From Flavobacteriaceae bacterium PS02334 (GTDB lineage Bacteria > Bacteroidota > Bacteroidia > Flavobacteriales > Flavobacteriaceae), in contig JASCOH010000003.1 of NCBI GenBank assembly GCA_029959295.1, positions 310,001 through 374,000 of the forward strand: a stretch of 64,000 nucleotides of DNA, read 5' to 3'. Every line of letters begins with the position of its first letter. The stretch's first letter is position 1. Both the position numbers and the translations under genes were made by a program. The notes below the pieces were generated by a model that had not been told where the DNA came from, ran no database searches, and saw only the letters and a program-made list of their open reading frames with translations. This document shows positions 49,840 to 58,542 of this stretch, in pieces.

Positions 49840-50940
49840 TTGAACTATTCTGAAAGATACAGCCGCCATATCTTACTAAAAGATTTTGGCGAAGAAGGAC
49901 AGCTAAAATTATCAAAAGCAAAAGTTTTGGTAATTGGAGCTGGCGGTTTGGGTTGCCCGATATTGCAGTATTTAGTGGCTTCCGGCATAGGAAATATCGG
50001 AATTGCAGATCATGACGTTGTTTCCCTAAGCAATTTGCAAAGACAGATTTTATTTTCCGTTTCCGATATTGGAAAGTCAAAAGCGATTCAGGCGAAAGAA
50101 AAATTATTAGCAATGAATCCTGATATAAAAATTGAGATTTTTAATAAAAAAATAACCAATTTGAATTCCTTAAAAATAATTGAAAACTATGATATAATTG
50201 TAGATGCGACTGACAATTTCAAAGCAAGATACACGATAAACGATGCTTGTGTCCTATTAGAAAAACCGCTTGTTTTTGGAGCAATTTTTCAATATGAAGG
50301 CCAAGTCGCCGTTTTTAATGTAGAAGATGAAAAAGGAAAAAAAACTAATTATCGCCATTTATTTCCAAATCCTCCGACAAATTCTGATGCCCCAAATTGC
50401 AATGAAATTGGAGTCTTAGGGGTTTTACCAGGAATTATCGGCATCCTGCAAGCTACGGAAGTCATTAAATTAATTTCAGGAATTGGAAAACGTCTTTGCA
50501 ACCAATTACTTATTTATAATTTATTAAGTTCTGAAAGTTATAAAGTAACAATTCCATCTCATGATTTGCCTAAAAATTTAATTCCAGAAAATATTTTTGA
50601 CTTTGAACAAAGAGATTATGGTCAAATGGTTGGTGAATTTCCAGAAATGATAAATATAAACGCTGATCGATTCAAACAATTGCTATTGGATGAAGAAGCT
50701 ATTTTTATTGACGTGAGAGAATTTGGAGAACTTCCGGAAGCTGATTTTGAGCATTTAAAAATTCCTTTATCAACACTAAGCAATCATTTTTCAGAAATGA
50801 CCAAACCAAAAATAATCCTCTTCTGCCAATCAGGAATTCGTAGTAAAAAAGCCTATGAAATAGTAAAAAATCACTTTTCAGATACCAAAGAATTGTATAA
50901 TCTTGAAGGCGGAATTTCAAACTTAAAAAACATATTATGA
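49840..50940 (+). CDS. moeB: MoeB/ThiF-type adenylyltransferase with rhodanese domain
   Basis: The 366-residue protein starts at TTG 49840 (NYSERYSRHILLKDFGEEG). The E1-like domain (1-250) has VLVIGAGGLGCPILQYL and the DATDNFKARYTIND segment; the C-terminal rhodanese domain (about 270-366) carries the catalytic cysteine C329 in FCQSGIRS. So it can both adenylylate MoaD and transfer sulfur to it, with the NifS-like protein at 52292 as sulfur donor. The usual first zinc-binding CxxC is replaced by NYRH, although NCNEIGVLGVLPG is kept, so the zinc site seems lost. Overlaps moaE by 4 bases. Confidence 0.92.
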   Translation: MNYSERYSRHILLKDFGEEGQLKLSKAKVLVIGAGGLGCPILQYLVASGIGNIGIADHDVVSLSNLQRQILFSVSDIGKSKAIQAKEKLLAMNPDIKIEIFNKKITNLNSLKIIENYDIIVDATDNFKARYTINDACVLLEKPLVFGAIFQYEGQVAVFNVEDEKGKKTNYRHLFPNPPTNSDAPNCNEIGVLGVLPGIIGILQATEVIKLISGIGKRLCNQLLIYNLLSSESYKVTIPSHDLPKNLIPENIFDFEQRDYGQMVGEFPEMININADRFKQLLLDEEAIFIDVREFGELPEADFEHLKIPLSTLSNHFSEMTKPKIILFCQSGIRSKKAYEIVKNHFSDTKELYNLEGGISNLKNIL

Positions 50941-51380
50941 GCGAGAAAAAAATAAAAAACATCTTTATGCAAGGTCCGATTTCTTCAGAATTTATTGGAG
51001 AAAGCATTCAAAAACACAGCACCAATTTAAAGATTGGAGCTCACAGCATCTTTTTGGGACAAGTTCGTGCTGACCAAATTGAGGATAAAATTGTGTCCGC
51101 AATTGATTATACAGCCTATACAGATATGGCTTTAGAAAAGATGTCCACAATAAGGGAAGAAATTTTTGCAAAGTATGACCTAACTTGCCTTCACATTCAT
51201 CACAGTTTAGGCAAAGTAAAAGCTGGAGAAATCTGCCTTTTTGTATTTTCTTCCTCAAAACATCGAAAAATTGCGATTGACGCTTGTGAAGAAACCGTAG
51301 AAAAAATCAAGGCCGAGCTTCCAATTTGGGGAAAAGAAGAATTTGAAGACGAAACACATCAATGGAAAACAAATAAATAA
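50937..51380 (+). CDS. moaE: MoaE, large molybdopterin synthase subunit
   Basis: The 147-residue protein forms with MoaD the synthase that puts the dithiolene sulfurs into molybdopterin. Family features are GAHSIFLGQVRAD, IDYTAYTDMALEKM, the HIHHSLGKVKAGEICLFV segment and the C-terminal PIWGKEEFEDETHQWK, which contains the substrate-binding lysine. It overlaps moeB by four bases (ATGA) and its last base overlaps the first base of moaCB, giving tight coupling. Confidence 0.96.
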   Translation: MSEKKIKNIFMQGPISSEFIGESIQKHSTNLKIGAHSIFLGQVRADQIEDKIVSAIDYTAYTDMALEKMSTIREEIFAKYDLTCLHIHHSLGKVKAGEICLFVFSSSKHRKIAIDACEETVEKIKAELPIWGKEEFEDETHQWKTNK

Positions 51381-52282
51381 TGGTCGATATCACACACAAA
51401 TCATTTACGCTTCGAAAAGCAGTTGCAAAAGCGGTCGTAAAAACATCAAAGCAAGAAACAATCGATGCTATAAAAGAGCGAAAAGTACCAAAAGGAGATA
51501 TTTTTGAATTCGCCAGAGTCGCTGGGCTTTTTGCCCTAAAAAAAACCAGCGATGTCATTCCGGATTGCCATCCATTGCCGATTGAATTTGCGGCAATTAC
51601 TTATGAAATTAAAGATTTGTCCATAATTATTTCTGTGGAAGTTCATACGATTTACAAAACAGGAGTTGAAGTTGAGGCCATGCACGGCGCTTCTGTCGTG
51701 GCTTTGGTAATGTATGATATGCTGAAACCGATCGACAAAAATGTACAGATTGAAAATATCCATCTTCATGAAAAAAAAGGAGGGAAATCTGATTTCAAGA
51801 GCAATTACAGCCATTTAAAAACTGCAGTAATTGTCTGTTCCGATTCTGTTTCAAAAGGTGAAAAGGAAGATACGGCAGGAAAATTTATTATAAATTCATT
51901 AGAAAAACATCAGATTGAATGTGCTAGATATGAGATTGTCCCTGATGATTTTGAAATAATACAGCAAACAGCAAAATTGCTTTCAGCTACTTTTGATCTT
52001 GTGCTATTTACGGGCGGAACCGGCTTGTCAAAAAGAGACGTCACTCCAGATGCAATTGAACCTTTGCTTGAAAAACAGATTCCCGGAATCATGGAAACTG
52101 CCCGGAATTATGGACAGCAAAGAATTCGGACGTCAATGTTAAGTCGCGGTGTTGCTGGTTTTATGAAAGAAACTTTAGTTCTTACATTTCCTGGTTCGCA
52201 AAAAGCTTGTGAAGAATATATGGAAGCTATTTTTCCTCAAGTCTTGCATGTTTTTGATGTAAAAAATGGTGGCGGACATTAA
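51380..52282 (+). CDS. moaCB: MoaC-MoaB fusion (cyclic pyranopterin synthase accessory protein plus molybdopterin adenylyltransferase-like domain)
   Basis: The 300-residue protein fuses two enzymes. Residues 1-150 are MoaC (KVPKGDIFEFARVAGLFALKK, then DVIPDCHPLPIEF, and VEAMHGASVVALVMYDMLK), which makes cyclic pyranopterin monophosphate. Residues 155-300 are MoaB/MogA-type (TAVIVCSDSVSKGEKEDTAG, LVLFTGGTGLSKRDVTPDA), which adenylylates molybdopterin. No separate moaC or mogA is seen in the window. Similar moaCB fusions exist in other bacteria. It is followed 9 bases later by the cysteine desulfurase gene. Confidence 0.95.
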   Translation: MVDITHKSFTLRKAVAKAVVKTSKQETIDAIKERKVPKGDIFEFARVAGLFALKKTSDVIPDCHPLPIEFAAITYEIKDLSIIISVEVHTIYKTGVEVEAMHGASVVALVMYDMLKPIDKNVQIENIHLHEKKGGKSDFKSNYSHLKTAVIVCSDSVSKGEKEDTAGKFIINSLEKHQIECARYEIVPDDFEIIQQTAKLLSATFDLVLFTGGTGLSKRDVTPDAIEPLLEKQIPGIMETARNYGQQRIRTSMLSRGVAGFMKETLVLTFPGSQKACEEYMEAIFPQVLHVFDVKNGGGH

Positions 52283-52291
52283 AATACAATT

Positions 52292-53440
52292 ATGAATTAT
52301 CCAATTTACTTAGATAATAATGCGACGACTTCTTGTGATAAAAGAGTTGTTGCCGAAATGCTGCCTTATTTTTCAGAAGATTTTGGAAATGCTTCAAGTG
52401 GCAATCATATTTTTGGATGGAAAGCTGAAGAAGCAGTTGAAACGGCACGAAACCAAATTGCGAAATTGATTAATGCAAATCCGAATGAAATTGTTTTCAC
52501 AAGCGGTGCAACCGAAGCGAATAATTTAGCACTAAAAGGAATTTTTGAAAGCTATTCGAATAAAGGAAACCACATCATTACTACAAATATAGAGCATAAA
52601 TCTGTTTTAGATACTTGCAAATATCTTGAAAAAAACGGCGCTGAAGTTACTTATCTTGAAGTCGATAAAGAAGGAATGATTGATTTGGAAATTCTCGAAA
52701 AGTCAATAAAACCAACAACAATTTTAATTGCAATGATGTATGCTAATAATGAAATTGGAACAATTCATCCCATCGAAACCATTGGCAAAATAGCAAAAAA
52801 ACATGATGTGCTGTTTTTTTCCGATGCGGTACAAGCTGTTGGAAAAATTCCTGTAGATGTTAAAAAACAAGGAATTGATTTGATGTCTCTTACGGCGCAT
52901 AAATTTCACGGCCCAAAAGGAATCGGAGCTTTATATATTCATAAAAATAAACCATCCGTAACTATTCTCCCGCAAATTATTGGTGGCGGACACGAAAGAA
53001 ATTTGAGAAGTGGCACGCTAAATGTCCCAGGAATTGTAGGTTTTGGAAAAGCTTGTGAAATTTGCTTATCAGAAATTGATGCTAATTCTAAAAAAATGCT
53101 TCTATTACGAAATTATCTAGAAGACGAATTATTAAAAATCGATAGCGTTTTTATAAATGGAAATATCTCTAACCGCCTTCCCAATGTTTCAAATCTTACT
53201 TTTAAAAATATCGACGGTGAAAGATTGCTTCGAATGGTAAACAAAGAAATTGCCGTAAGCAGTGGAAGTGCTTGCAGTTCGGTTTCGCAAAAGCCCTCTT
53301 ATGTTTTGAAAGCTTTAGGTATTTCAGACGATAATGCTTTTAGTTCAATACGTTTTGGATTGAGCAGATTTACTACTGAATCAGAAATTGAAACAGCTAT
53401 AAAGATAGTTGGTGAAACTGTGGAAAAACTAAGGCAATAA
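52292..53440 (+). CDS. Cysteine desulfurase (NifS/IscS-like)
   Basis: The 382-residue PLP enzyme removes sulfur from cysteine as persulfide. It has the class V aminotransferase features YLDNNATTSCDKRV, FTSGATEANNLALKG, the PLP lysine K204 in TAHKFHGPKG and the persulfide cysteine C328 in SSGSACSS. Its position at the end of the moa/moe operon suggests it feeds sulfur to MoeB's rhodanese domain, to MoaD, and to the XdhC-assisted sulfuration of the hydroxylase. A bidirectional terminator follows. A general Fe-S role is also possible. Confidence 0.94.
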   Translation: MNYPIYLDNNATTSCDKRVVAEMLPYFSEDFGNASSGNHIFGWKAEEAVETARNQIAKLINANPNEIVFTSGATEANNLALKGIFESYSNKGNHIITTNIEHKSVLDTCKYLEKNGAEVTYLEVDKEGMIDLEILEKSIKPTTILIAMMYANNEIGTIHPIETIGKIAKKHDVLFFSDAVQAVGKIPVDVKKQGIDLMSLTAHKFHGPKGIGALYIHKNKPSVTILPQIIGGGHERNLRSGTLNVPGIVGFGKACEICLSEIDANSKKMLLLRNYLEDELLKIDSVFINGNISNRLPNVSNLTFKNIDGERLLRMVNKEIAVSSGSACSSVSQKPSYVLKALGISDDNAFSSIRFGLSRFTTESEIETAIKIVGETVEKLRQ

Positions 53441-53442
53441 AT

Positions 53443-53480
53443 AAAAGCCAATTCCGATAAATCAGAATTGGCTTTTTAAT
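53443..53480. terminator. Bidirectional terminator between the molybdenum operon and the hydroxylase operon
   Basis: A perfect 12-bp stem (53443-53454 with 53465-53476; AAAAGCCAATTC and complement) with a 10-base loop separates the plus-strand cofactor genes from the convergent hydroxylase genes. Confidence 0.92.
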
Positions 53481-53484
53481 TTTT

Positions 53485-54162
53485 TTATTTATCCGGAACA
53501 GCGGCTCCTTTTGCAATCCATTCTTTGACAGCGTCAACGAATTCTTTATGACTCATTGGAATTTTAGAAACTCCCGGAGGCGGGGCAAATCCAGATAATA
53601 CTAAACTTTCTTCATCGACATGCTTGATCATATCATTTAAATCTTTGAATCCTGTGAACTTATTGTCTTTGAAATGCAAAGCAAGCTGCCTTGGCGTTTT
53701 TCCTTGAAAAACCATAGGCTTATCAGCGGGAGGCATTTGCCAATGCGGATTTCCTGGAGGTGTTTCTGGAGCATCAAGATTGGCATCCTGATGGCAATTT
53801 TTACATTTCATGGCATACATTCCTTTGCCGTCTTTTCCGCGTACAACGTTTTGAAGATGCGCATGGCTGTCGTCACCCTGCAAAGGCACATCTCCTTTAG
53901 GATGGCAATTCATGCAGCGCGGATGCATAAAAACTTTATAAGCCTTTAAAAAAGCATCCTTTGATTCTTGCTCACGCTGTTCTTCAGCAGTTAGTGCTTT
54001 TTGAACAACAATAGCCTTTTCAGGCATTTTAGCAGGAATGTTTTGATAAACTGGTTCAGGATTAATCATTGGAGAAGCAATTGCTACAACAAAGCTAAAG
54101 CAAAGCAAAACCATTATTAATTTCACTGACTTGGACTGGAAGCCCTTTTTTATTTCTTTCAT
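53485..54162 (-). CDS. Di-haem c-type cytochrome of the molybdenum hydroxylase operon
   Basis: The 225-residue protein has an N-terminal membrane anchor or signal (about residues 13-31) and two haem-binding CxxCH motifs, at C83-C86-H87 (RCMNCH) and C120-C123-H124 (KCKNCH). It is thus periplasmic and carries two haems c. It is the last gene of the minus-strand operon, 24 bases after the 2Fe-2S subunit, and most likely accepts electrons from the hydroxylase, as cytochrome subunits do in related periplasmic enzymes. The C-terminal part (FAPPPGVSKIPMSHKEFVDAV) is unassigned. Confidence 0.9.
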   Translation of the reverse strand: MKEIKKGFQSKSVKLIMVLLCFSFVVAIASPMINPEPVYQNIPAKMPEKAIVVQKALTAEEQREQESKDAFLKAYKVFMHPRCMNCHPKGDVPLQGDDSHAHLQNVVRGKDGKGMYAMKCKNCHQDANLDAPETPPGNPHWQMPPADKPMVFQGKTPRQLALHFKDNKFTGFKDLNDMIKHVDEESLVLSGFAPPPGVSKIPMSHKEFVDAVKEWIAKGAAVPDK

Positions 54163-54186
54163 CTATTTCTTTATTTAGCTGATAAA

Positions 54187-54636
54187 TTACATTTTTGAAG
54201 CTTTGTGTATTGCTTTGCGTATTCTGTCGTAAGTCCCGCAACGGCAAATATTTCCGCTCATTCCCAAATTAATATCATCATCACTTGGATTCGGATTTTC
54301 TCTCAACAAAACAGTCGCTGCCATAATCTGGCCGCTCTGGCAATACCCGCATTGAGGCACATCTTCTTCTATCCAAGCCTGCTGTACTTTTTTTGCTATA
54401 TCATCTTCAACGCCCTCAATCGTGACAATAGTTTTGCCGATTGCTCGTGATAAAGGCGTGACGCAACTTCTTACCGCTTCACCATCCATGTGGATTGTGC
54501 AGGCACCGCAGAAAGCACCGCCACATCCAAATTTGGTTCCCGTAAGACCTACATTTTCTCTTAATACCCATAATAAAGGCGTATCTGGAGTAGCATCCAC
54601 GTTATATTCTTTTCCGTTTACTTTAATATTTGCCAT
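54187..54636 (-). CDS. iorA: 2Fe-2S subunit of an isoquinoline-1-oxidoreductase-type molybdenum hydroxylase
   Basis: The 149-residue protein binds two [2Fe-2S] clusters. The plant-type one is held by C38, C43, C46 and C58 ([13 protein letters not shown]), the second by C96, C99, C131 and C133 ([16 protein letters not shown]). This is the IorA/CoxS pattern of the xanthine oxidase family. It shuttles electrons from the molybdenum site in IorB to the cytochrome. It has no signal peptide and would be exported bound to the Tat-carrying IorB. It lies between iorB (29 bases) and the cytochrome gene (24 bases). Confidence 0.95.
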   Translation of the reverse strand: MANIKVNGKEYNVDATPDTPLLWVLRENVGLTGTKFGCGGAFCGACTIHMDGEAVRSCVTPLSRAIGKTIVTIEGVEDDIAKKVQQAWIEEDVPQCGYCQSGQIMAATVLLRENPNPSDDDINLGMSGNICRCGTYDRIRKAIHKASKM

Positions 54637-54665
54637 AAATTAAATTTTATCTTCTTATAAATTAA

Positions 54666-56852
54666 TTATGCTTTTCTTACATCCGCAGGAAAAGGCATTT
54701 TTGTGTGGTGTTTACCGGTGAGTGCTAGAATTGCATTTGCCATCGCGGGAGCAATACAGCCAACGCTGGCCTCTCCTATTCCCCCGATTGGATTTTTGCT
54801 TGGCACGATATGCAGTACCATTTCTGGCGTTTCAAACATTCGGGCGACTTTGAACTTATTGAAATTTCCTTCCAATACTTCTCCGTTGACAACATTGATT
54901 TCTCCATAAAGTGCTTGCGAAATAGCCCAAATTGCACCGCCTTGAACCTGAGATTCCACATTTGCAGGATTTACTGCAACACCGCAATCTAGAGCAGAAA
55001 CAATTTTGTGTACTTTGATTTTTCCTTTATCAGTAATTGATAATTCCACTACAGAAGCCATTGTGCTTCCGAAATTTTCATGGATAGCCATACCTTGGGC
55101 ATGGCCTTTAGGAAGCGGTTTTCCCCAGCCTGATTTTTCGGCAACGGTTTTTAAAACTAAAGTATGTTTAGGATTGTCTTTCAATAAGGACAAACGGTAA
55201 GAATATGGATTCTTTTTTACCGCTTTCGCCATTACGTCAATCATTGTTTCCTTTATGTAGGCAGTATAAAAATGGCTGTTGGCGCGCTGCCAAATACCTG
55301 GAATAGTCTGTTTTTCTTTTACCCATTCAATCTGCGTATTTGGAACATCATAAACCAATTCCAAACCGCCGTCCAATTGGAAATAATCAACTCCATTTTT
55401 AACAAGAGGGCCTTCAAAAGGGGTTCCGAACACGAAGGAAGGAATTGCCATTCTATGCATCCAGCTGTGCGGATTTCCTTTGGCATCAGTGGTAATCTGC
55501 AATTTATGGTAATTTGCAAAACGATAATAACCGCTACGCATATCATCTTCCCTGCTCCAGATAACTTTTATAGGAGTCTGCATTATTTTTGATAAAATCG
55601 CCGCTTCAACCACCATGTGTGCATCCATTTGGCACCTGCGCCCAAAACCGCCACCTGAAAGCTGGGTATGGATTTTTATCTGCTCTGGCTTCATTTTCAG
55701 GGCTCCAGCACATCCATATAGATCAAAAGTCTGCCCTTGAGTTCCTACATATATATCGCAACTATCTGCTTTTACATCTGCAACGCAGTTCAGCGGTTCC
55801 ATTGTAGCCGAAGTCAGATATGGAAATTCATATTCTACATCAAAAGATTTTCCGCCTATAGCCTTTTTGGCAATATCGCCTTTTTTCATGGCCAGCATTC
55901 CTGGCTTTTGGACATCTTTTTTATATTGTTGCATTTCAGCTTTGGAACTAAAATTTTCATATCCTCCCCTGTCCCAAATAATTTCAATCAATTCTCTGCC
56001 TTTATGTGCTGCCCAATATCCTGTCGCCACTACGGCAACGCCATTTCCTGTATTAATTACGGCTTTTACGCCAGGATATGCTTTCGCCTTACTGTCATCA
56101 AAAGATTTTACTTTTCCAAGAGCTCCTGGACAGCGGGAAACAACGGCAACAAGCATATTTGGAAGCGAAATATCAATTCCGTAAATCGCCTTGCCATTTG
56201 TTTTATTTGGAGTATCAAGCCGCTTTACATTCTTTCCGATTAATGTCTGGTCTTTTTGGTCTTTTAATTTAAGGTCTTTTGGAGCTGTTATTTCACTTGC
56301 TTTTCCTGCCAAAGAACCATAATCGGCTGTTTTTCCAGAAAGAGAATGCGTCACGGTTCCGTTTGAAGTTGTGCATGAATCCGTGCTAACGCCCCAATCT
56401 AAAGCAGCGGCGCCAACAAGCATATAACGTGCCGTCGCGCCAACTTGCCTCATTCTGTCATATTCAGAAGTAACAGATGAGCTTCCTCCAGTCATCTGGC
56501 AATGATAAACCAAATGGTTGTAAACTTCAGAAATAGGCGCACTTTCAATTTTTATTTTTTGCCAGTCGGCATCTAATTCTTCTCCTATCAATTGCGCTAT
56601 CGCTGTGTAAATTCCTTGTCCCATTTCAGCATACGGACAAGTTATCGTAATTGTTCCATCTGCAGAAATACTCAAAAAAGCATTGGGAGAGAAAGCCGGC
56701 AGGCTATTTCCTAAAGATGTCGCATTTGGCCCGACGGGTTCTAGAATTCCCTTGGCAAAAGAAGGCATATAAAAACTAAACAATACGCCTGCGCCTGCCA
56801 ATGAGCCCGACTTTAAGAAGTTTCTTCGGCTTAGATTATTTTTTTCGCTCAT
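54666..56852 (-). CDS. iorB: Molybdopterin-binding subunit of an isoquinoline-1-oxidoreductase-type dehydrogenase, Tat-exported
   Basis: The 728-residue subunit begins with a Tat signal (SRRNFLKSGSLAGAGVL, R9-R10) and then the IorB/aldehyde-xanthine dehydrogenase fold: TCPYAEMGQGIYTAIAQ, MTGGSSSVTSEYDRMR, LSGGGFGRRCQMDAHM, and the catalytic glutamate E694 in PIGGIGEASVGC. Such enzymes hydroxylate N-heterocycles or oxidise aldehydes with water as the oxygen source. As it is periplasmic, electrons would go through IorA and the di-haem cytochrome. The substrate cannot be told from sequence. Upstream on the same strand is an AraC regulator gene. Confidence 0.94.
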   Translation of the reverse strand: MSEKNNLSRRNFLKSGSLAGAGVLFSFYMPSFAKGILEPVGPNATSLGNSLPAFSPNAFLSISADGTITITCPYAEMGQGIYTAIAQLIGEELDADWQKIKIESAPISEVYNHLVYHCQMTGGSSSVTSEYDRMRQVGATARYMLVGAAALDWGVSTDSCTTSNGTVTHSLSGKTADYGSLAGKASEITAPKDLKLKDQKDQTLIGKNVKRLDTPNKTNGKAIYGIDISLPNMLVAVVSRCPGALGKVKSFDDSKAKAYPGVKAVINTGNGVAVVATGYWAAHKGRELIEIIWDRGGYENFSSKAEMQQYKKDVQKPGMLAMKKGDIAKKAIGGKSFDVEYEFPYLTSATMEPLNCVADVKADSCDIYVGTQGQTFDLYGCAGALKMKPEQIKIHTQLSGGGFGRRCQMDAHMVVEAAILSKIMQTPIKVIWSREDDMRSGYYRFANYHKLQITTDAKGNPHSWMHRMAIPSFVFGTPFEGPLVKNGVDYFQLDGGLELVYDVPNTQIEWVKEKQTIPGIWQRANSHFYTAYIKETMIDVMAKAVKKNPYSYRLSLLKDNPKHTLVLKTVAEKSGWGKPLPKGHAQGMAIHENFGSTMASVVELSITDKGKIKVHKIVSALDCGVAVNPANVESQVQGGAIWAISQALYGEINVVNGEVLEGNFNKFKVARMFETPEMVLHIVPSKNPIGGIGEASVGCIAPAMANAILALTGKHHTKMPFPADVRKA

Positions 56853-57015
56853 AATTTAAAACTTATTAATGGCAAACTTTTCAGTTGGCTTGATTATAAG
56901 CGTAAAATTATGTTAAATGATATCAGATAAATTGTAAGAAGCGGTCATTATTATATGAATCTATGTTTTTAGCTAATTTATATCAGATATAAATAAAAAA
57001 TTAAGAGTATAAGAA

Positions 57016-57792
57016 TTAGATATATATTTCAGAAGATAAAAACTGAATATAAGGATTAGGTTTCAGTATTGATTTTGCAGCAACTCCGAACATCCTTTTG
57101 AAATGTTTTGAAAAATGAGCCTGGTCTGTAAATCCGTAGAAATTAGAAGCTTCTACCATTGTTTTGTCTCCTTTTAAAACATCTGCCATAACGTGCTTGA
57201 TTTTTTTCCAAAGCAAATATTGCGAAAACGGCATTCCAATTTCAGTAGTAAATAAGTGCCTGATTCTTTCTGGAGAGAGATGAATTTCATTGGAAATAAC
57301 TTCCAAATTCAAGCTTTTTTGGATGTTTTTATCTATAAAATCAATTGTTTTTACAATTCTTTTATCAAGTTCTTTGTCGGCTTCCTTTTTGGATGGCAGC
57401 ATTTTATCAAGAAGATTATCCGAAATTATATTAAAAACCTGCAGGGAAGGCATTTGGGAAGAAATAAAATTTAGATTTTCTAAGTCATTTTCAGACAACA
57501 ACTTTTCAATTTTCAGATATGGCTTTCCATCAAGAAGCGTTTTTAATTGCTTTCCCTTAAAACCATCAGAATCAATATAATAAACAATTACTGAAGTATT
57601 TAAAACGCGACAGTTATGAGGAACTGCTTGGTTTATTATAATCCCCTTAAGCCCTAATTCTTCTTCGTTTATGGTGCAGTAAAAAGCATCTTTCGTGCTT
57701 ACTATAATTTGAAAACAGTGATGGTGATTGACTTCAACCACCGCATTATGGATTAAAAATGACAGCACATCATTTTGCTTAAGATTTTTCAT
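57016..57792 (-). CDS. AraC-family transcriptional regulator
   Basis: The 258-residue protein has a cupin-like N-terminal domain (about residues 1-100; VEVNHHHCFQIIVS) and a C-terminal double HTH of the AraC type (about 155-245; LEVISNEIHLSPERIRHLF, then EASNFYGFTDQAHFSKHFKRMFG). It is on the minus strand, 163 bases upstream of iorB, and could regulate the hydroxylase operon in response to a small molecule. It lies divergent from tpx, but a link with peroxide stress is not indicated. Confidence 0.92.
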   Translation of the reverse strand: MKNLKQNDVLSFLIHNAVVEVNHHHCFQIIVSTKDAFYCTINEEELGLKGIIINQAVPHNCRVLNTSVIVYYIDSDGFKGKQLKTLLDGKPYLKIEKLLSENDLENLNFISSQMPSLQVFNIISDNLLDKMLPSKKEADKELDKRIVKTIDFIDKNIQKSLNLEVISNEIHLSPERIRHLFTTEIGMPFSQYLLWKKIKHVMADVLKGDKTMVEASNFYGFTDQAHFSKHFKRMFGVAAKSILKPNPYIQFLSSEIYI

Positions 57793-57927
57793 GGCGTATA
57801 AAATGTTTATTTCGTAAATATTTTACAATAATAGTGTTTAAATCAAAACGAATAAATATTTAAGAAAAAAAATCCACAATTACTTTTACGACAGCCAACT
57901 ATAAATTCGGAATTCACCTTACCTATT

Positions 57928-57959
57928 ATAAAGCAGACTTTTTATAAAGCAGACTTTTT
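57928..57959 (+). repeat. 16-bp perfect tandem duplication upstream of tpx
   Basis: The unit ATAAAGCAGACTTTTT occurs twice head to tail, about 65-95 bases before the tpx start and 34-65 bases before its -7 box. It may be a duplicated binding site or a replication slippage product. Confidence 0.8.
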
Positions 57960-57992
57960 CGTTGAAGGCTTATTTCACAAATATATTTTTCA

Positions 57993-58000
57993 TACTTTTG
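57993..58000 (+). promoter_or_regulatory. Putative TAnnTTTG -7 box of tpx
   Basis: TACTTTTG matches the -7 consensus and lies 22 bases before the tpx ATG. The -33 region shows only a partial match (TTTC near 57973). Confidence 0.5.
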
Positions 58001-58022
58001 AAGCCTATAAAAAATTAATAAA

Positions 58023-58520
58023 ATGGCAGCAATTACATTAGGAGGAAATCCAGTAAATACAAGTGGTGAATTACCAAAAGTAGGTTCAAAAGCACCTGAT
58101 TTTAAATTAGTAAATAAAGATTTGGGAGTTGTTTCTCTTGCTGACTTTGCTGGAAAAAAAGTGGTTTTGAATATTTTTCCAAGTGTGGATACGCCAACTT
58201 GCGCTGCTTCTGTAAGAAACTTTAATGTGAAAGCAAGCGATCTTGCCAACACTACCGTTCTTTGTATTTCTAGGGATTTGCCTTTTGCACAAAAGCGTTT
58301 CTGTGGAAGTGAAGGTTTAGAAAATGTTATCAATTTATCTGATTTTAAAGATGGTAGCTTCGGAAAAGATTATGGTTTAGAAATTGCTGACAGCGCTTTG
58401 GCAGGCCTGCATTCTAGAGTTGTAATCGTTCTTGATGAAAACGGAACAGTTTTGCATACTGAGCAAGTTTCTGAAATTGCAAACGAGCCTAATTATGAAA
58501 GCGCAATAGCCGTTCTTTAA
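58023..58520 (+). CDS. tpx: Tpx, thiol peroxidase (atypical 2-Cys peroxiredoxin)
   Basis: The 165-residue periredoxin has the Tpx pattern: TLGGNPVNTSGELPKVGSKA at the start, the peroxidatic cysteine C60 in DTPTCAASVRNF and the resolving C94 in KRFCGSEG, the spacing known for E. coli Tpx (61/95). It reduces peroxides with thioredoxin. It is preceded by a TAnnTTTG box and lies 22 bases before dgkA. Confidence 0.97.
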   Translation: MAAITLGGNPVNTSGELPKVGSKAPDFKLVNKDLGVVSLADFAGKKVVLNIFPSVDTPTCAASVRNFNVKASDLANTTVLCISRDLPFAQKRFCGSEGLENVINLSDFKDGSFGKDYGLEIADSALAGLHSRVVIVLDENGTVLHTEQVSEIANEPNYESAIAVL

Positions 58521-58542
58521 TCTTTTTATATCCAAATAATTA

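Larger units (their letters stand above)
57793..58022. promoter_or_regulatory. Divergent promoter region between the AraC regulator and tpx
   Basis: The 230-base gap contains a TAnnTTTG box (TACTTTTG, 57993-58000) 22 bases ahead of the tpx ATG, and a 16-bp tandem repeat, ATAAAGCAGACTTTTT twice, at 57928-57959. No hairpin or ORF is apparent. Confidence 0.55.

Noticed and set aside
55737-56243. 168-codon plus-strand frame opposite iorB
   Set aside because: The opposite strand carries an intact, motif-complete molybdopterin subunit; the frame has an implausible Phe/Tyr/Cys/Ile/His-rich composition.
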